Shown here piece by piece: positions 9,450 to 19,618 of a stretch of 64,000 nucleotides of DNA. The stretch comes from Myroides guanonis. Its GTDB lineage: Bacteria; Bacteroidota; Bacteroidia; Flavobacteriales; Flavobacteriaceae. The DNA lies in NCBI RefSeq assembly GCF_900114085.1, contig NZ_FORU01000001.1, positions 390,637 to 454,636 on the forward strand, written 5' to 3'. The position numbers and the translations under genes were made by a program. Each line of letters begins with the position of its first letter. The first letter of the stretch is position 1. The notes beneath the pieces are model-generated. The model did not search any database. It had not been told where the DNA came from and was given only the letters and a program-made list of their open reading frames with translations.

Positions 9450-9905
9450 TTAAATACCAGGTTGATTTAAAGTGTTTATTTTGTGTCGTCTATGTTCAAG
9501 TATTATGAGTAAAATCATTAATCCGATTGAAATAAGCGATGAGTTCAATGTTCCAAGTTCCAAGCCACCTTTCTCATGGGGTTTTGTCAGAAAATCGCCA
9601 AAAGTAGCTCCAAAAGGTCTTGTAAATACAAAAGCAATCCAAAATAAAACAATATGATTAATTTTTGTGGAGTAATGCAGAAGTACAACAATAATAATTA
9701 CGCCACCGGTAACAAAAGCACCTTGTAAATAACTTAGTTCAAAATAATCGCCAAGAAAGTCTCCAAACTATTTGAAAATAGAATTGCTGCCCAATAAAAA
9801 AACAATTTATGTTGTGCTAATCGCTTGGTGGCTTCTGTCTATGAATTTCAGACTCAATCAGCATCGAACCGTCAATGGAATATTTTTTCAGTAAATAGAC
9901 TCATA
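9450..9905 (-). pseudogene. Remnant of a DUF347/COG4705 membrane protein
   Basis: Reading the minus strand gives the end of a repeat membrane protein: HKLF / FYWAAILFSNS / GDFLGDYFELSYLQG then HIVLFWIAFVFTRPFGATFGD and FLTKPHEKGGLELGTLNSS, ending EHRRHKINTLNQPGI. The GDFL(T)KP...GGLxLG motifs are those of DUF347-repeat proteins. The pieces are in different frames, with single-base losses near 9770 and 9800 (and probably 9835), and the N-terminal half is absent. A forward frame at 9472-9657 is only its shadow. Confidence 0.75.
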
Positions 9906-9944
9906 AAGTTTGGGCTTCCTTCTTTTCTAGGCGAGATATAGTGT

Positions 9945-10005
9945 CACAGTTCACGCTTCGCTCTTTCCTGTCTCTGTCTCCAAGTCTCTGTCTCCTAAAT
10001 TAAAT
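9945..10005. repeat. Pyrimidine-rich phrase repeat, cluster 1
   Basis: Contains TTCACGCTTCGCTC followed by several copies of CTGTCTC/CAAGTCTC. The same words recur in at least eight other gaps of the window (see the dispersed-repeat finding). No gene. Confidence 0.6.
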
Positions 10006-10227
10006 CTGGTAGAGTGGGTGAGGTAACGATGTTTATATTTTGGTGTTTTTCATTGTAAAATACCTATTTGTGGGTATTGATAAGTGATGTTTAGAAAAGT
10101 AGATTTGCAATTATAAATAGCCCAATTTTAATCCTCAAAATGGTATTATTAAAAACTAATATAAGACATTTTGTAACGGCGCTATTTAAAATCTGTGAAC
10201 ACTTTACTAATTAAATTTTTAAAAACA

Positions 10228-10881
10228 ATGAAGCAATTAACTACACTTCTATTATTTTTTTTGAGCATTAACTTAAGTTACTCACAAGGAGCAGGGTTAA
10301 CAAAAGAAGAAACCGTTAAATACATTAATAAGAAGCTTAAGGAAGTTGAGGGATATAAAACATCATGGAGTAATGATGCCACAGCTTATATTCTAGAAAA
10401 TAAAATGGAAAGTCTCGGTGATGGTAAATACAATTATATCAATTATTACAGTAATGGTGAAAATTACTGTACATCAGATAAAACTTCAAGTAGTGGTTCC
10501 CGCTTTAATAATGAATTTAAAGCCATTCATATAAAGTCGATGGAAGAAATTAGTGAAGCAAAAGCGAATAAAAGTATTGGACGAATAAGAGTCACTCTTC
10601 ATGAAAAAGCTGTAAAATGGTGGGCAAGGGATTTTAGTTTAAATTCGGAAGACGTGTATAGAAAAGTATTCTTATATACAGATTATTGGGGAAATGCACA
10701 GTACACTGATGATTATTCACATACTAAATATTGGTGTACCAATAGTGATAGAGATATTACATATGATGGTGATTTTGTGTTGTATTATTCTAAAGTAGAT
10801 GCAGAAGATGGAAAAAAACTACTAAAAGCATTACAGTATTTGGTTGATTTAGAGAAAGCAGAAGATGATCCATTTGGATGA
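10228..10881 (+). CDS. Hypothetical secreted protein
   Basis: About 217 residues with a signal peptide ending LSYSQG. A GTG 11 codons upstream also opens the frame, but the ATG at 10228 gives the cleaner signal. The mature protein starts with TKEETVKYINKKLKEVEGY, a motif seen in several small Bacteroidota secreted proteins of unknown role, and is rich in Tyr, Trp and Asp. It ends 16 bases before a coiled-coil protein on the same strand, so the two probably form an operon. Confidence 0.7.
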   Translation: MKQLTTLLLFFLSINLSYSQGAGLTKEETVKYINKKLKEVEGYKTSWSNDATAYILENKMESLGDGKYNYINYYSNGENYCTSDKTSSSGSRFNNEFKAIHIKSMEEISEAKANKSIGRIRVTLHEKAVKWWARDFSLNSEDVYRKVFLYTDYWGNAQYTDDYSHTKYWCTNSDRDITYDGDFVLYYSKVDAEDGKKLLKALQYLVDLEKAEDDPFG

Positions 10882-10897
10882 TTAGTTTAAATAAATA

Positions 10898-12397
10898 ATG
10901 GAAATGAAAAGTATACTATCAGTTTTTTTTATTTTTTTTCATTTTGTTTTTTCTGCTCAAACTATTGGTATTTCTGAAGTAATTGCAGTTGAAAGTAAAG
11001 TGTCATTATATGAAAGTAATGTAGATAAAATAAATAAGCTTCGGAATGAAATACCAGAACTTGAGAAGCAATGGAAAGAGAATATTGCTAAATTAAGTGC
11101 GGAGATAGCCGCATTAAATTTGGAACGCGATAATCTCATCGCCGATATGAAAGTAGGAGCTCGTTGTAGTCAATGTGGTGGATGGAAGTCTGATTTTGAA
11201 AAAAAAGGAGAGAATTTTGAAAAGCACTTGGGCGATGTGAAGGGGTATGCTATTCCTGCTACTACAGGAGAAATTGAAACTACCAGAAAATCGTATTCCG
11301 AAAAAATAGCAATTAAAAAAGTTCATTTGCAAAATCTTGAAAAAGGTGATAAATCTATCCTAAAGCAATATGAGCAAATAGACAAACTAATAAAAGATAA
11401 CGAAAAGCTGTGTGATGAAATTACAAAGCATAGTAAAAGTTACGAGCAAAAACTTTTAAATGATGCGAAGAGTAAACATGATTTTTGGTTAGAAGATGTT
11501 TTGTCCTCTGGTTCAAAGGCCTTTGTTGAGAGTAGTAAAAAAAGGCTTTTGAAAGCTAAAAAAAATTGGTTAGAACAAGAATTTGTTGAAAAAAACATTG
11601 TTGAGTTAAAAAAAATTAAAAATGAAAATCAAAGAAACCAAGATGATAAGAAACAGCAAATAGCTGAAAATGAAATAAAGATTTCAAGTCTGAAAGCAGA
11701 GCAAATACAGCAGACGGAATCTTTTCAAACGGAATTAGATGAGCTTTATAAGAGATTAAAGGAATTGGAAGATAAACTCTTTAAGGAAACTAACGAAACA
11801 TTAAAAAATCAATTAAATGAAACGAAGGAGGAGCTTAGCAAAGAAGTGTTGAGACTAAAAGAGAAAATGGTTGAGTATGTTTCTAAATCAGATCAAAATA
11901 TCGCTTTAAAATCAGATCAAAATAGTAATCTTTATACAGAGATTACTCAATTAGTAGGAAGTTTAAACAGAGAGCAGATACAAAAAACAAAAGAGCTCAA
12001 TGAAGAGCTTGCTTTGAAATTAGGAGATTTAAAAAAATTAGAGTCTGAATCTGAAATAAATGGTAAAAAATATTTAGAAGAATACACTGAAAAACTAAAA
12101 GAATATAAACAGAAGAACGATGCTTTTACTAAGGAAATAACGTTAGAAAGTAATCGAATGTTATTAGCATCAAGAAAAACAAATTGTTCAGTATGGAATG
12201 AAACATCAGGTAAGGTAACATTGAATTGGAATAAAAAGCTTCCTTGTGTTAATAAGTTTGCATTTCCAGATACAATTATGACCGAGGAAGTTATGGGGAG
12301 CTCCTCTTGTTCGAGTGATCTTTTCTTTCAGAATGGAACTTCTGTATATAGGTCTTTTTACAATGGATTGAGTGACAAAGAGAAACAAGCTTTATAA
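10898..12397 (+). CDS. Secreted coiled-coil protein with a CxxC pair
   Basis: A 499-residue exported protein: signal peptide (about residues 1-20, ending VFSAQ), then long heptad-rich coiled coils from about 30 to 440 with Glu/Lys/Leu periodicity. A CSQCGGW motif near residue 88 interrupts the first coil and a short Cys-containing C-terminal region (TNCSVWNE, KLPCVNKF, GSSSCSSD) follows the last. It forms a two-gene unit with the preceding secreted protein and is followed by a terminator. Function unknown; the cysteines could make disulfides or hold metal in the periplasm. Confidence 0.75.
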   Translation: MEMKSILSVFFIFFHFVFSAQTIGISEVIAVESKVSLYESNVDKINKLRNEIPELEKQWKENIAKLSAEIAALNLERDNLIADMKVGARCSQCGGWKSDFEKKGENFEKHLGDVKGYAIPATTGEIETTRKSYSEKIAIKKVHLQNLEKGDKSILKQYEQIDKLIKDNEKLCDEITKHSKSYEQKLLNDAKSKHDFWLEDVLSSGSKAFVESSKKRLLKAKKNWLEQEFVEKNIVELKKIKNENQRNQDDKKQQIAENEIKISSLKAEQIQQTESFQTELDELYKRLKELEDKLFKETNETLKNQLNETKEELSKEVLRLKEKMVEYVSKSDQNIALKSDQNSNLYTEITQLVGSLNREQIQKTKELNEELALKLGDLKKLESESEINGKKYLEEYTEKLKEYKQKNDAFTKEITLESNRMLLASRKTNCSVWNETSGKVTLNWNKKLPCVNKFAFPDTIMTEEVMGSSSCSSDLFFQNGTSVYRSFYNGLSDKEKQAL

Positions 12398-12508
12398 TAC
12401 TATTTCAAAAGATCTATAAGTTTAAAAAATCTGTTTATATATTTAATTCTTGTGATAAGTCTTTTAATAAAATATCTGTTATTAAAAAGTAATTTAATTA
12501 TATCAAAT

Positions 12509-12538
12509 AAAAGTCCTTGCAACAGCAAGGACTTTTTT
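12509..12538 (+). terminator. Rho-independent terminator
   Basis: Stem AAAAGTCCTTGC (12509-12520), loop AACA, complement GCAAGGACTTTT (12525-12536), then more T. It ends the two-gene secreted-protein unit. Confidence 0.93.
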
Positions 12539-12540
12539 TA

Positions 12541-12879
12541 TATAGTATGGTGGTATTAAATCCCCCTGAATATCAAAAAAATAACTCTGGACTATTACAT
12601 ATGAAATTTGGTGTCTTCACTATAAATGTCTAGAAGACATTTCCTTAACGCTTGATCTTGTCGAATTGTTTCTTAACGCTTATTTCTGGGAAGTGGGGCT
12701 TTGGGTTTAAACCCTCTTTTTGTTTGTGGCAAATTGGAAACTATTTCTAATTCTATCATATATTTGCTCAGTAATTCAGGGGGCTGTGGTTTTATATGTA
12801 TTACAACAAAAATTTCCGAAACTCTTTATTCTTTTCAAAAAAGTAAAGAAGAACTCATAATGGACAATAATTAATATAC
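12541..12879. other. Intergenic region before the DedA gene
   Basis: About 340 bases without a gene. It holds a few words of the dispersed repeat type (TGTCTAGAAGACATTTCC, twice CTTAACGCTT) and otherwise nothing recognised. Confidence 0.45.
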
Positions 12880-13527
12880 ATGGAATTAATAGATTTTATA
12901 CTGCATATAGACCAGTATTTAGAAGTGTTTCTTCAGGACTACGGCGTTTGGGTTTATGCTATTTTATTTTTAATCATTTTCGTAGAAACAGGGGTAGTAG
13001 TTATGCCTTTTTTACCTGGCGATTCGCTTTTATTTGCCACTGGAATGCTGGCGGCACAGTTTCACGAGAGTCTTAATATTTGGCTGGTAATGATTTTACT
13101 TTTTATCGCGGCTGTTGCCGGTGATTCACTGAATTATTCTATTGGAAAACAAACAGGTATGCGCATCGTTAGGTTTAAAATATTTAACATCCAACCTGTG
13201 AAAATAGAACATATCGATAAAACACACCAGTTCTATGAAAAGTACGGTAGCAAAACTATTGTTATTGCACGTTTTGTACCTATTGTTCGAACATTGGCAC
13301 CGTTTGTTGCAGGAATAGGACGTATGAATTACAGCACTTTTTTAACCTATAATTTTTTAGGTGGTTTTATATGGGTTTTTGGTATCACCATTTGTGGGTA
13401 CTTTTTAGGTAATATCCCTATTATCAAGAATAATTTCTCTAAAGTAGTTTTAATAATTATCCTCTTATCGGTATTACCAATCGTATATTCTGTAGTAAAA
13501 GAAAAAATGACTAAAAAGGCTGTGTAG
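12880..13527 (+). CDS. DedA-family (VTT/SNARE-associated) membrane protein
   Basis: A 215-residue inner-membrane protein of the DedA family, proposed lipid scramblases or undecaprenyl-phosphate/phospholipid transporters. Hallmarks are the acidic motif FVETGVVVMPFLPGDSLLF (about residues 33-51), the second motif ARFVPIVRTLAPFVAGIGRM (about 130-149) and a GGFIWV glycine-rich helix after it. Length and order are normal for the family. Single gene. Confidence 0.92.
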   Translation: MELIDFILHIDQYLEVFLQDYGVWVYAILFLIIFVETGVVVMPFLPGDSLLFATGMLAAQFHESLNIWLVMILLFIAAVAGDSLNYSIGKQTGMRIVRFKIFNIQPVKIEHIDKTHQFYEKYGSKTIVIARFVPIVRTLAPFVAGIGRMNYSTFLTYNFLGGFIWVFGITICGYFLGNIPIIKNNFSKVVLIIILLSVLPIVYSVVKEKMTKKAV

Positions 13528-13719
13528 TTTTTAGAAATGGGAATCTATTTGCCCCAACTAAAGGTAAAAAAAAAAAGAGTATCACAGAGTTATAAATCTT
13601 GTAGGAGGAATGAATGTGTTTTTTAAATTACTTGTTCATGTTTTTGCTGTTTAATATAAGGAAGTCGTTTAAGCTTTTGTTTTCTTAAATTTATTTATAG
13701 TAATTATCATGAAAACCAA

Positions 13720-13885
13720 CTAATTAACACCTAGCCAACTTGCTATGGTGGTGTAAGATCTACTTAACAAAGACCTAAAACTGTCTATCGAAGTATTTGT
13801 TCTTTCAATTTCATTTCGCTTCTTATAAAATGGTTGATCATAATAGTCACTTTTAAATCTAGCATTTCTATTTCTTTATATTACT
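13720..13885 (-). pseudogene. C-terminal scrap of an IS transposase (DDE type)
   Basis: The minus strand encodes ARFKSDYYDQPFYKKRN, EIERTNTSIDSFRSLLSRS and YTTIASWLGVN before a stop. This matches the C-terminal end of DDE transposases of the IS5/IS982-like type common in Bacteroidota (YDQPFYKKR...ERTNxWIDxFRSLLNR). A stop interrupts the frame just upstream and no terminal repeats were found. A more decayed copy lies at 20905-20979. Confidence 0.65.
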
Positions 13886-14725
13886 CGGCTTGTTGAGAGT
13901 GGGAAAGGTCTCCTGTCTATTCATCATTTTTAAAAATAAATGTGTTAATTCTATTGTTTGTAAATAGAGTAAATGTTTTTGAAGTAGCTTCTATGATATT
14001 TTAAACTTTTTTACAAACAGTACACTTTTGGGTGACTTTTCAAGTTGTTTTTTTACACTAGAATGACTTCCATGTCTGTTTTGTATCTACTCCTGATTTA
14101 ATTTATATCACACAAAAGAGTGATGTGTTGTTTAATTAGTGTTTATTTAACAATATAAAGTAGAGACTTATTCTTTTGAGTTAATATTTACTTTGCTTAA
14201 ATATCCATTAACGTAATTTAATAAGTTTGCTTCAATAAAATTATGATATGAGCACATGTTACTTTTATTATCAATATTTAATGTAAAGAATTATTCTCTG
14301 GCGCTTTCGCAATGGTCCTTACTGTGTTTTGAAAATCAATCTAATGTTGAGATTGTTGAAAGAGTGTAGTTAACTGGGCATTGTTATTTAGAAATTATTA
14401 TAATTAATTGAAGTGGAAAGAACAGAAATAAAACTGAGAGGTCAATTTATATTGAGGAATGATGTATCAATAAGCTGCTGATATATTAGATGAGGAACTA
14501 AACCAAATGATACAGTACAATGATATTCAGTTTGATTGAATATAATGGTCAGGTATTAAAAATTAATTCCGTTGAAAATCTTTTGAAATTTGATGAGTCT
14601 ATTTTAATGACTCCTTAATCTTTTGATGTTTGAAAATCACTTTAATCATTATTATATCAATGTTTAATATAGGGTGTAAGTACAAAGGAATTAGTAAAAA
14701 ACTAAAGTTGAAAAAAAATATTTAT
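13886..14725. other. Gene-poor decayed region
   Basis: Over 800 bases with only short, broken frames. It continues the IS homology shared with 20980-21026 (TTCTTTATATT...GAGAGTGGG) and a forward scrap around 14410-14470 reading VERTEIKLRGQFILRND before stops. No intact gene, terminator or RNA was recognised. Confidence 0.5.
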
Positions 14726-15502
14726 ATGAGGTTTTATTTATTATTAGCGGGACTGTTGATGTCATTGATGTCTCATGCACAAGAAGAATATTTTATTATA
14801 GGTTATTACATGAAATATGATTTAGATTCGCCATTAGAATCAAAAGATGTTTTATACATTAATAAAAATCAAGAAAAATCATTTTATCAAAAAGGTACTC
14901 TTAATAATAGGGAAGGTATTAAACCTAGAGAAAAGAGAGAGAACGAAATTATTGTGAATAGTATTACCAAAGCAGATCAGTTTAATTACTTCAATTTTAA
15001 AGAAAAGAAATTAGTTTCTAGAATTGCTCCTATAGAGTCTGTTTATATGGTTGAAGAAGAAATACCTCTGATGAATTGGGAACTTGTTGATGAAACTAAA
15101 GTAATCAAGGAAATCGAACTGCATAAAGCTGTTTGTAGTTTTAGAGGTAGAAATTATACTGTTTGGTATTCGTTAGAATATCCAATTCATATCGGTCCAT
15201 GGAAGTTTAATGGTTTGCCAGGTTTAGCTTTTGAGATTACGGAAGATCAATCTAATTATAGTTGGACATTGACTTCGATAAAGAAGGGGATGCTGAAAGC
15301 TTTTCCTTTGCGATACGATTTAAAAAGAGGCGCTATCTCATTAAAAGAATATGCAGAGAGGGTTGAATATGAGCTTGAGCATATGAATGATGGTTTTTTA
15401 GCTAGACTTCCTAAGGAAATAGAAATCATTTCTTCTGAATCTGACAATTCTCGCTTTAAAGAATACGATTTAGAAAGAAAATATGAATGGGAAAACCAAT
15501 AG
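14726..15502 (+). CDS. GLPGLI family protein
   Basis: About 258 residues, exported (signal peptide MRFYLLLAGLLMSLMSHAQ). It carries the family signature as GPWKFNGLPGLAFEITED, preceded by the typical core W-ELVDETKVIKEI...A-C-FRGR-YTVWY. GLPGLI proteins are secreted, of unknown role, and are very often encoded next to TonB-dependent-type outer-membrane proteins, as here. The frame extends upstream to a TTG, but the ATG at 14726 starts the signal peptide. It ends 3 bases before the next start, so the pair is coupled. Confidence 0.88.
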   Translation: MRFYLLLAGLLMSLMSHAQEEYFIIGYYMKYDLDSPLESKDVLYINKNQEKSFYQKGTLNNREGIKPREKRENEIIVNSITKADQFNYFNFKEKKLVSRIAPIESVYMVEEEIPLMNWELVDETKVIKEIELHKAVCSFRGRNYTVWYSLEYPIHIGPWKFNGLPGLAFEITEDQSNYSWTLTSIKKGMLKAFPLRYDLKRGAISLKEYAERVEYELEHMNDGFLARLPKEIEIISSESDNSRFKEYDLERKYEWENQ

Positions 15503-15505
15503 ATA

Positions 15506-18178
15506 GTGCATTTTAAAAGCTTTTTTCGGAGTATAATCTTTTTTTCTATTCTATGTTATACGAGCTCTTTTTTAGCTCAAAATATATCGGGAACTTTAGT
15601 TGATTCTAAAGGGAATCACTTAAATAATGTACGCGTTATTTTAAAAGACAATAATGATAAAATTGTAAAGTTCATCTTTACATCTGAACAAGGTTTTTTT
15701 GAATTTAACAATCTTACTTTCGGTGATTACCAACTTTTGATTCAACATATGAATCTTGAAAAGAAAGTCCTTTTTATCAGTCTTGAAGAAGAATCGAAAA
15801 ACTTTAATGAAACCATTTTATTGGTAGACGAAGAGAAGATACTGGAAGAAATTCTAATAGATATTGAACGTCCTATTAAAATACAAAAGGATACTATAAC
15901 ATTTAAATCAGCTTCCTTTCTTCAAGGAGATGAAAAAGTTATTGAGGATTTAATTAAGAAATTACCAGGTTTTAATGTGACTAGTGATGGGACTATTAAA
16001 ATAGGAAATCAAGAAATTGAAAAGGTTATGGTTGATGGAGATGATTTCTTTGAAAAAGGTTATAAAGTCTTAACTAAAAATATGCCTGTTAAACCTGTTG
16101 AAGAAGTACAACTATTACAACGATATTCGAATAACAAACATTTGAAAGGTATCGAGAATAGCCAGAAAGTAGCCTTGAATTTAACCTTAAAAGAAGATGC
16201 TAAAAGAGAATGGTTTGGGAATCTTGAATTAGGCTATGGTGTTGTTTCTGAAGATCGTTACAGTCTCCGAGGGAATGCAATGAATTTTGGAAAAAACAAT
16301 AAATATTATTTTCTGTCAAATCTTAATAATACCGGTTTAAATGCAACTGGGGATATCAATCATTTAATTCGACCAATTCGTAGCGGAGAACCTTCAGCAA
16401 TTGGAGACGACCAACAAATTTATTCTTTTTTGAATATTGAAAGTTCCTCTCTAAATTTAAATGAACAAAGAATCAATTTTAACAATGCTGAATTAATTTC
16501 TTTAAACAGTATATTTAACCTAACTCCCAAGCTTAAACTGAAGCTTCTAGGTTTTTTAAACACCGATGAGAATGATTTAGCACGGTTTACTACTCAATCA
16601 TATTTCGCAGAAGGAATTGTGTTTGATAATGTAGAGGATTACAATTTTAGGAAACGTACGTTTTCAGGATTTGGTAAAATTGACCTAAGCTATGATTTAA
16701 GTAAGAATAAAACTTTTGAATATACACTTAAGTTGAATAGAGCTGAGACTACGGGTGTTAGCAATCTACTTTTTAATAAAGATCCTTTAAAAGAACGACT
16801 TAAGACCGATAATGAATTGTTGGATAATAAGTTGGTTTTCACACATAAAATTAGTGAAACTAAAGTCTTTTTGTTTTCAGGAAGATATATAAAAGAAACA
16901 AAGCCTCAAATATATCAGGTAAATAGGTTTTTACGTGATGACAGGTTTACTGAAAAAGTTGATAATCTAAAGCAAGCAAATGTAAATCAAATGGAATTTG
17001 CAGGTGTAGAAACTCATTTCTTCAGCAAAGGTCATAATGGAAGTTTGTTCGAAATTAAATTAGGAAACGAATATCGAAAAGATTTATTGGAAACTACATT
17101 AGAACTGTTCGAAGGAAGTACAAAACTGGATCAACCAATTGAGTATAAAAATAGCTTGGTCTATACGACAAACGACTTATATTTAAAATCAAACTATCTA
17201 TTTAGGCTAGGGTATTTCAATATTATTCCTAACATAGAATTTCACCAGTTGTCAAACAAGTTAGAAAATTTTGAAACAGATAAAGAACAGTCTCCATTTT
17301 TATTTATACCTAAGTTAACCATACAACGAGAATTGAACGCACGAAATAAAATTCAGGCTTCTTATTCTTATGGTGTAACGAATAGTGATTTACAACATGT
17401 TTATGATAAGTATATCCGAACAGATTTTAGAACTGCGATGAAAGGAACTGGTGAACTTCAACAATTAAATGAATCAACGGTCTCTTTTTCTTATAATCTT
17501 GGAAATTGGAATGATCGTTTCTTTGCAACTTTATTTTTGTTGTACAATAAGAATCATGATTTTTTCAGTACCCAAACTTGGTTAACGCAGAATTATACAG
17601 AATCAAATACGATTGTATTAAAAGATAAGGAGTTATGGTTAATATCAGGAAATGCAGATTACTATATAAAATCTATTAAAACGAATGTAAAGTTCTTATT
17701 TGACGGAACACAATCAGATTATAAAAATATATTGAATGATTCGGAATTAAGAAAAGTGAAGAGTTTAAATATTGGTTATGGTTTTGAATTAAGATCTATC
17801 TTTAAAGGTGTTTTCAATTACAACGTAGGTACGAAATGGACATTCAATCAATATAAGACTGAGGTTTTGCATTCTTATAGTGAGAATACATCATTTTTAA
17901 ACTTAAATTTTATAATGTCGAAGAAGTTAAATTTTAATATTAAATCTGAAGTTTATTATTATGGAGGTTCTGATAGAGGAAAAGATACTTACAGTTTTCT
18001 TGATTTTGGAGTAAACTATACAAGTCAAAAAGATAGATTAACTTTTTCCTTAACTGGTAACAATCTCTTAAACACAAAGAATATAATCAATTATAATATT
18101 TCAGATGTTAGTATATCTGAAACATCATACCGTTTAGTTCCTAGATATCTTTTGTTATCTGTTGAATTTGGTTTTTGA
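15506..18178 (+). CDS. Outer-membrane beta-barrel protein with carboxypeptidase-regulatory-like domain
   Basis: An 890-residue outer-membrane protein. It begins at a GTG (15506), needed to keep the signal peptide that ends FLAQN. Residues about 24-110 form a carboxypeptidase-regulatory-like (CarboxypepD_reg) beta-sandwich (ISGTLVDSKGNHLNNV). A plug-like region follows (VIEDLIKKLPGFNVTSDG, EKVMVDGDDFFEKGY) and then a long barrel ending in an aromatic residue (LLLSVEFGF). This is the usual partner of GLPGLI proteins. Substrate unknown; peptide or metal-chelate uptake are possibilities. Confidence 0.85.
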   Translation: MHFKSFFRSIIFFSILCYTSSFLAQNISGTLVDSKGNHLNNVRVILKDNNDKIVKFIFTSEQGFFEFNNLTFGDYQLLIQHMNLEKKVLFISLEEESKNFNETILLVDEEKILEEILIDIERPIKIQKDTITFKSASFLQGDEKVIEDLIKKLPGFNVTSDGTIKIGNQEIEKVMVDGDDFFEKGYKVLTKNMPVKPVEEVQLLQRYSNNKHLKGIENSQKVALNLTLKEDAKREWFGNLELGYGVVSEDRYSLRGNAMNFGKNNKYYFLSNLNNTGLNATGDINHLIRPIRSGEPSAIGDDQQIYSFLNIESSSLNLNEQRINFNNAELISLNSIFNLTPKLKLKLLGFLNTDENDLARFTTQSYFAEGIVFDNVEDYNFRKRTFSGFGKIDLSYDLSKNKTFEYTLKLNRAETTGVSNLLFNKDPLKERLKTDNELLDNKLVFTHKISETKVFLFSGRYIKETKPQIYQVNRFLRDDRFTEKVDNLKQANVNQMEFAGVETHFFSKGHNGSLFEIKLGNEYRKDLLETTLELFEGSTKLDQPIEYKNSLVYTTNDLYLKSNYLFRLGYFNIIPNIEFHQLSNKLENFETDKEQSPFLFIPKLTIQRELNARNKIQASYSYGVTNSDLQHVYDKYIRTDFRTAMKGTGELQQLNESTVSFSYNLGNWNDRFFATLFLLYNKNHDFFSTQTWLTQNYTESNTIVLKDKELWLISGNADYYIKSIKTNVKFLFDGTQSDYKNILNDSELRKVKSLNIGYGFELRSIFKGVFNYNVGTKWTFNQYKTEVLHSYSENTSFLNLNFIMSKKLNFNIKSEVYYYGGSDRGKDTYSFLDFGVNYTSQKDRLTFSLTGNNLLNTKNIINYNISDVSISETSYRLVPRYLLLSVEFGF

Positions 18179-18301
18179 TTTTTTAGAAGAGTATCACTAA
18201 CTCTCATAGATTACATCTGAACAAACGAAGTAAATCTACGATAGTAGGCAATACGGTAACAGGCCCAAAAGGATAAATTAACTGTAAGTAATACCATCTA
18301 A

Positions 18302-18883
18302 ATAGTTATAGAATTAGAATCGAATAAAATAAAAGCAGAATTAGCAAAGGCTGGGATTCATGTTGATGATATTTATGATTTAGTAAACACAAACAAGCCT
18401 TATCCAGCTGCAATTCCAATTTTACTTGATTTGCTACAGGGAGGAATAGAACATATAGGTATCAAAGAAGGTGTCATCAGGGCATTAGCTGTAAAGGAGG
18501 CCATTGGAAAAGCAAGCCTGGTTTTACTCGATGAATACAGCAAAATATCAAAGGACAAAATGTTGTTGCGTTGGGCAATCGGAAACACAATTTATATCAC
18601 TATTACCGAAGATGATGTAGAACAGATTTTGCACATCATACAAGATAAAGAAAATGGAATGTCAAGGCAGATGTTTGTAGCAGCTTTAGGAAAAACAACA
18701 TCAGGAAAAGCAGAAGATGTTTTAATTAAACTACTTGATGATGATGAAGTAGTAGTACAAGCTTTAGAGGCCTTATGCCGAATGAAATCAAAGAAATCAA
18801 TAGAGAAGATTTTAACACTTATAAACCATCCAAAAGCACTAGTAAAAAAGGAGGCACAGAAAGTATTAAAGAAACTATCATAA
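18302..18883 (+). pseudogene. HEAT-repeat protein lacking a normal start codon
   Basis: The frame is open from a stop at 18299 and shows the full N-terminal pattern of small HEAT-repeat proteins: KIKAELAKAGIHVDDIYDLV, then PYPAAIPILLDLL, followed by HEAT-like helices to LINHPKALVKKEAQKVLKKLS. No ATG, GTG or plausible TTG precedes the conserved N-terminus. The first ATG (18431) lies inside it and would remove about 43 conserved residues. Either the start was lost by the rearrangement joining it to the repeat sequence just upstream, or a rare start (ATA/ATT) is used. The rest of the frame is intact. Confidence 0.6.
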
Positions 18884-19222
18884 AGGCGAAACTGGTTTTA
18901 TATTCAATTACTACTTCTTTAGGCATTTTAAACTTATTGTTAATAATCAAGTTAGATTAAAAAAATTGATTCCCTTAAATTTGGCTATTTGTGTTTCAAT
19001 TGATTAAGTAGGAGTAGAAAGGGGAGTGTTTAGGTTTCGCTCTTTTCAGACTCCTTTCTCCTAATCTCAGTCTTCTTTACGGCCGCTTGGCTCGTTCACT
19101 AAAAATGTCCACTAGATATTCTTTTAACGCTCCGATCCCTAACCAAAAGTGATATAATCATATGTAACAATATGCAGATCCATAACAGGTATGGGGAAAT
19201 TAAAGGTCTGTCTTAAAGCCTT
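18884..19222. repeat. Pyrimidine-rich phrase repeat, cluster 2
   Basis: Gene-free stretch with TTTCGCTCTTTTCAGACTCC and CTCCTAATCTCAGTC words, then AACCAAAAGTGATATAATC and a segment leading to the Rpn duplication at 19223. No coding sequence was recognised. Confidence 0.5.
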
Positions 19223-19618
19223 TTTGTGACATAATTATTTCTATTCATTTTGTTGTGATTTATATTAATTAAATGTGTTTAAAATGCTTATTTTTAATAG
19301 TTTAAAGTGTAGTTATGAGTAAAACTAAAAACAATCTAGGTAAATATGTAAGCTTTAGTACGGATTGGGGATTCAAGTATTATTTCGGAAGAGAAGAGTA
19401 CAAATTAAACTTGATAAACTTCTTCAACGGTTTGTTTGAAGGACAAAAAGTGATAAAAGATTTGCATTACCAATCTGTAGAGCAAGACGGAGAGTTAGAA
19501 CACGATCGCAAAGCAGTATTTGATTTATATTGTACAGGAGAGGATGGTGAACATTTTATCATTGAGATGCAGCAAATCAGTCAAGACTTTTTTAAGGACC
19601 GCACTGTATTCTATACCT
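19223..19618 (+). repeat. 396-bp direct repeat (copy 1 of Rpn 5' region)
   Basis: This block, from TTTGTGACATAATTATTTC to CTATACCT, aligns without gaps to 39004-39399 and differs only at scattered bases. It spans about 92 bases of upstream DNA plus the first 101 codons of the Rpn-family gene. Homology stops abruptly at 19618. Confidence 0.85.

Noticed and set aside
9472..9657. Short forward frame of 61 residues
   Set aside because: The minus strand at the same place encodes a recognisable DUF347 membrane protein remnant; the forward frame is its shadow.
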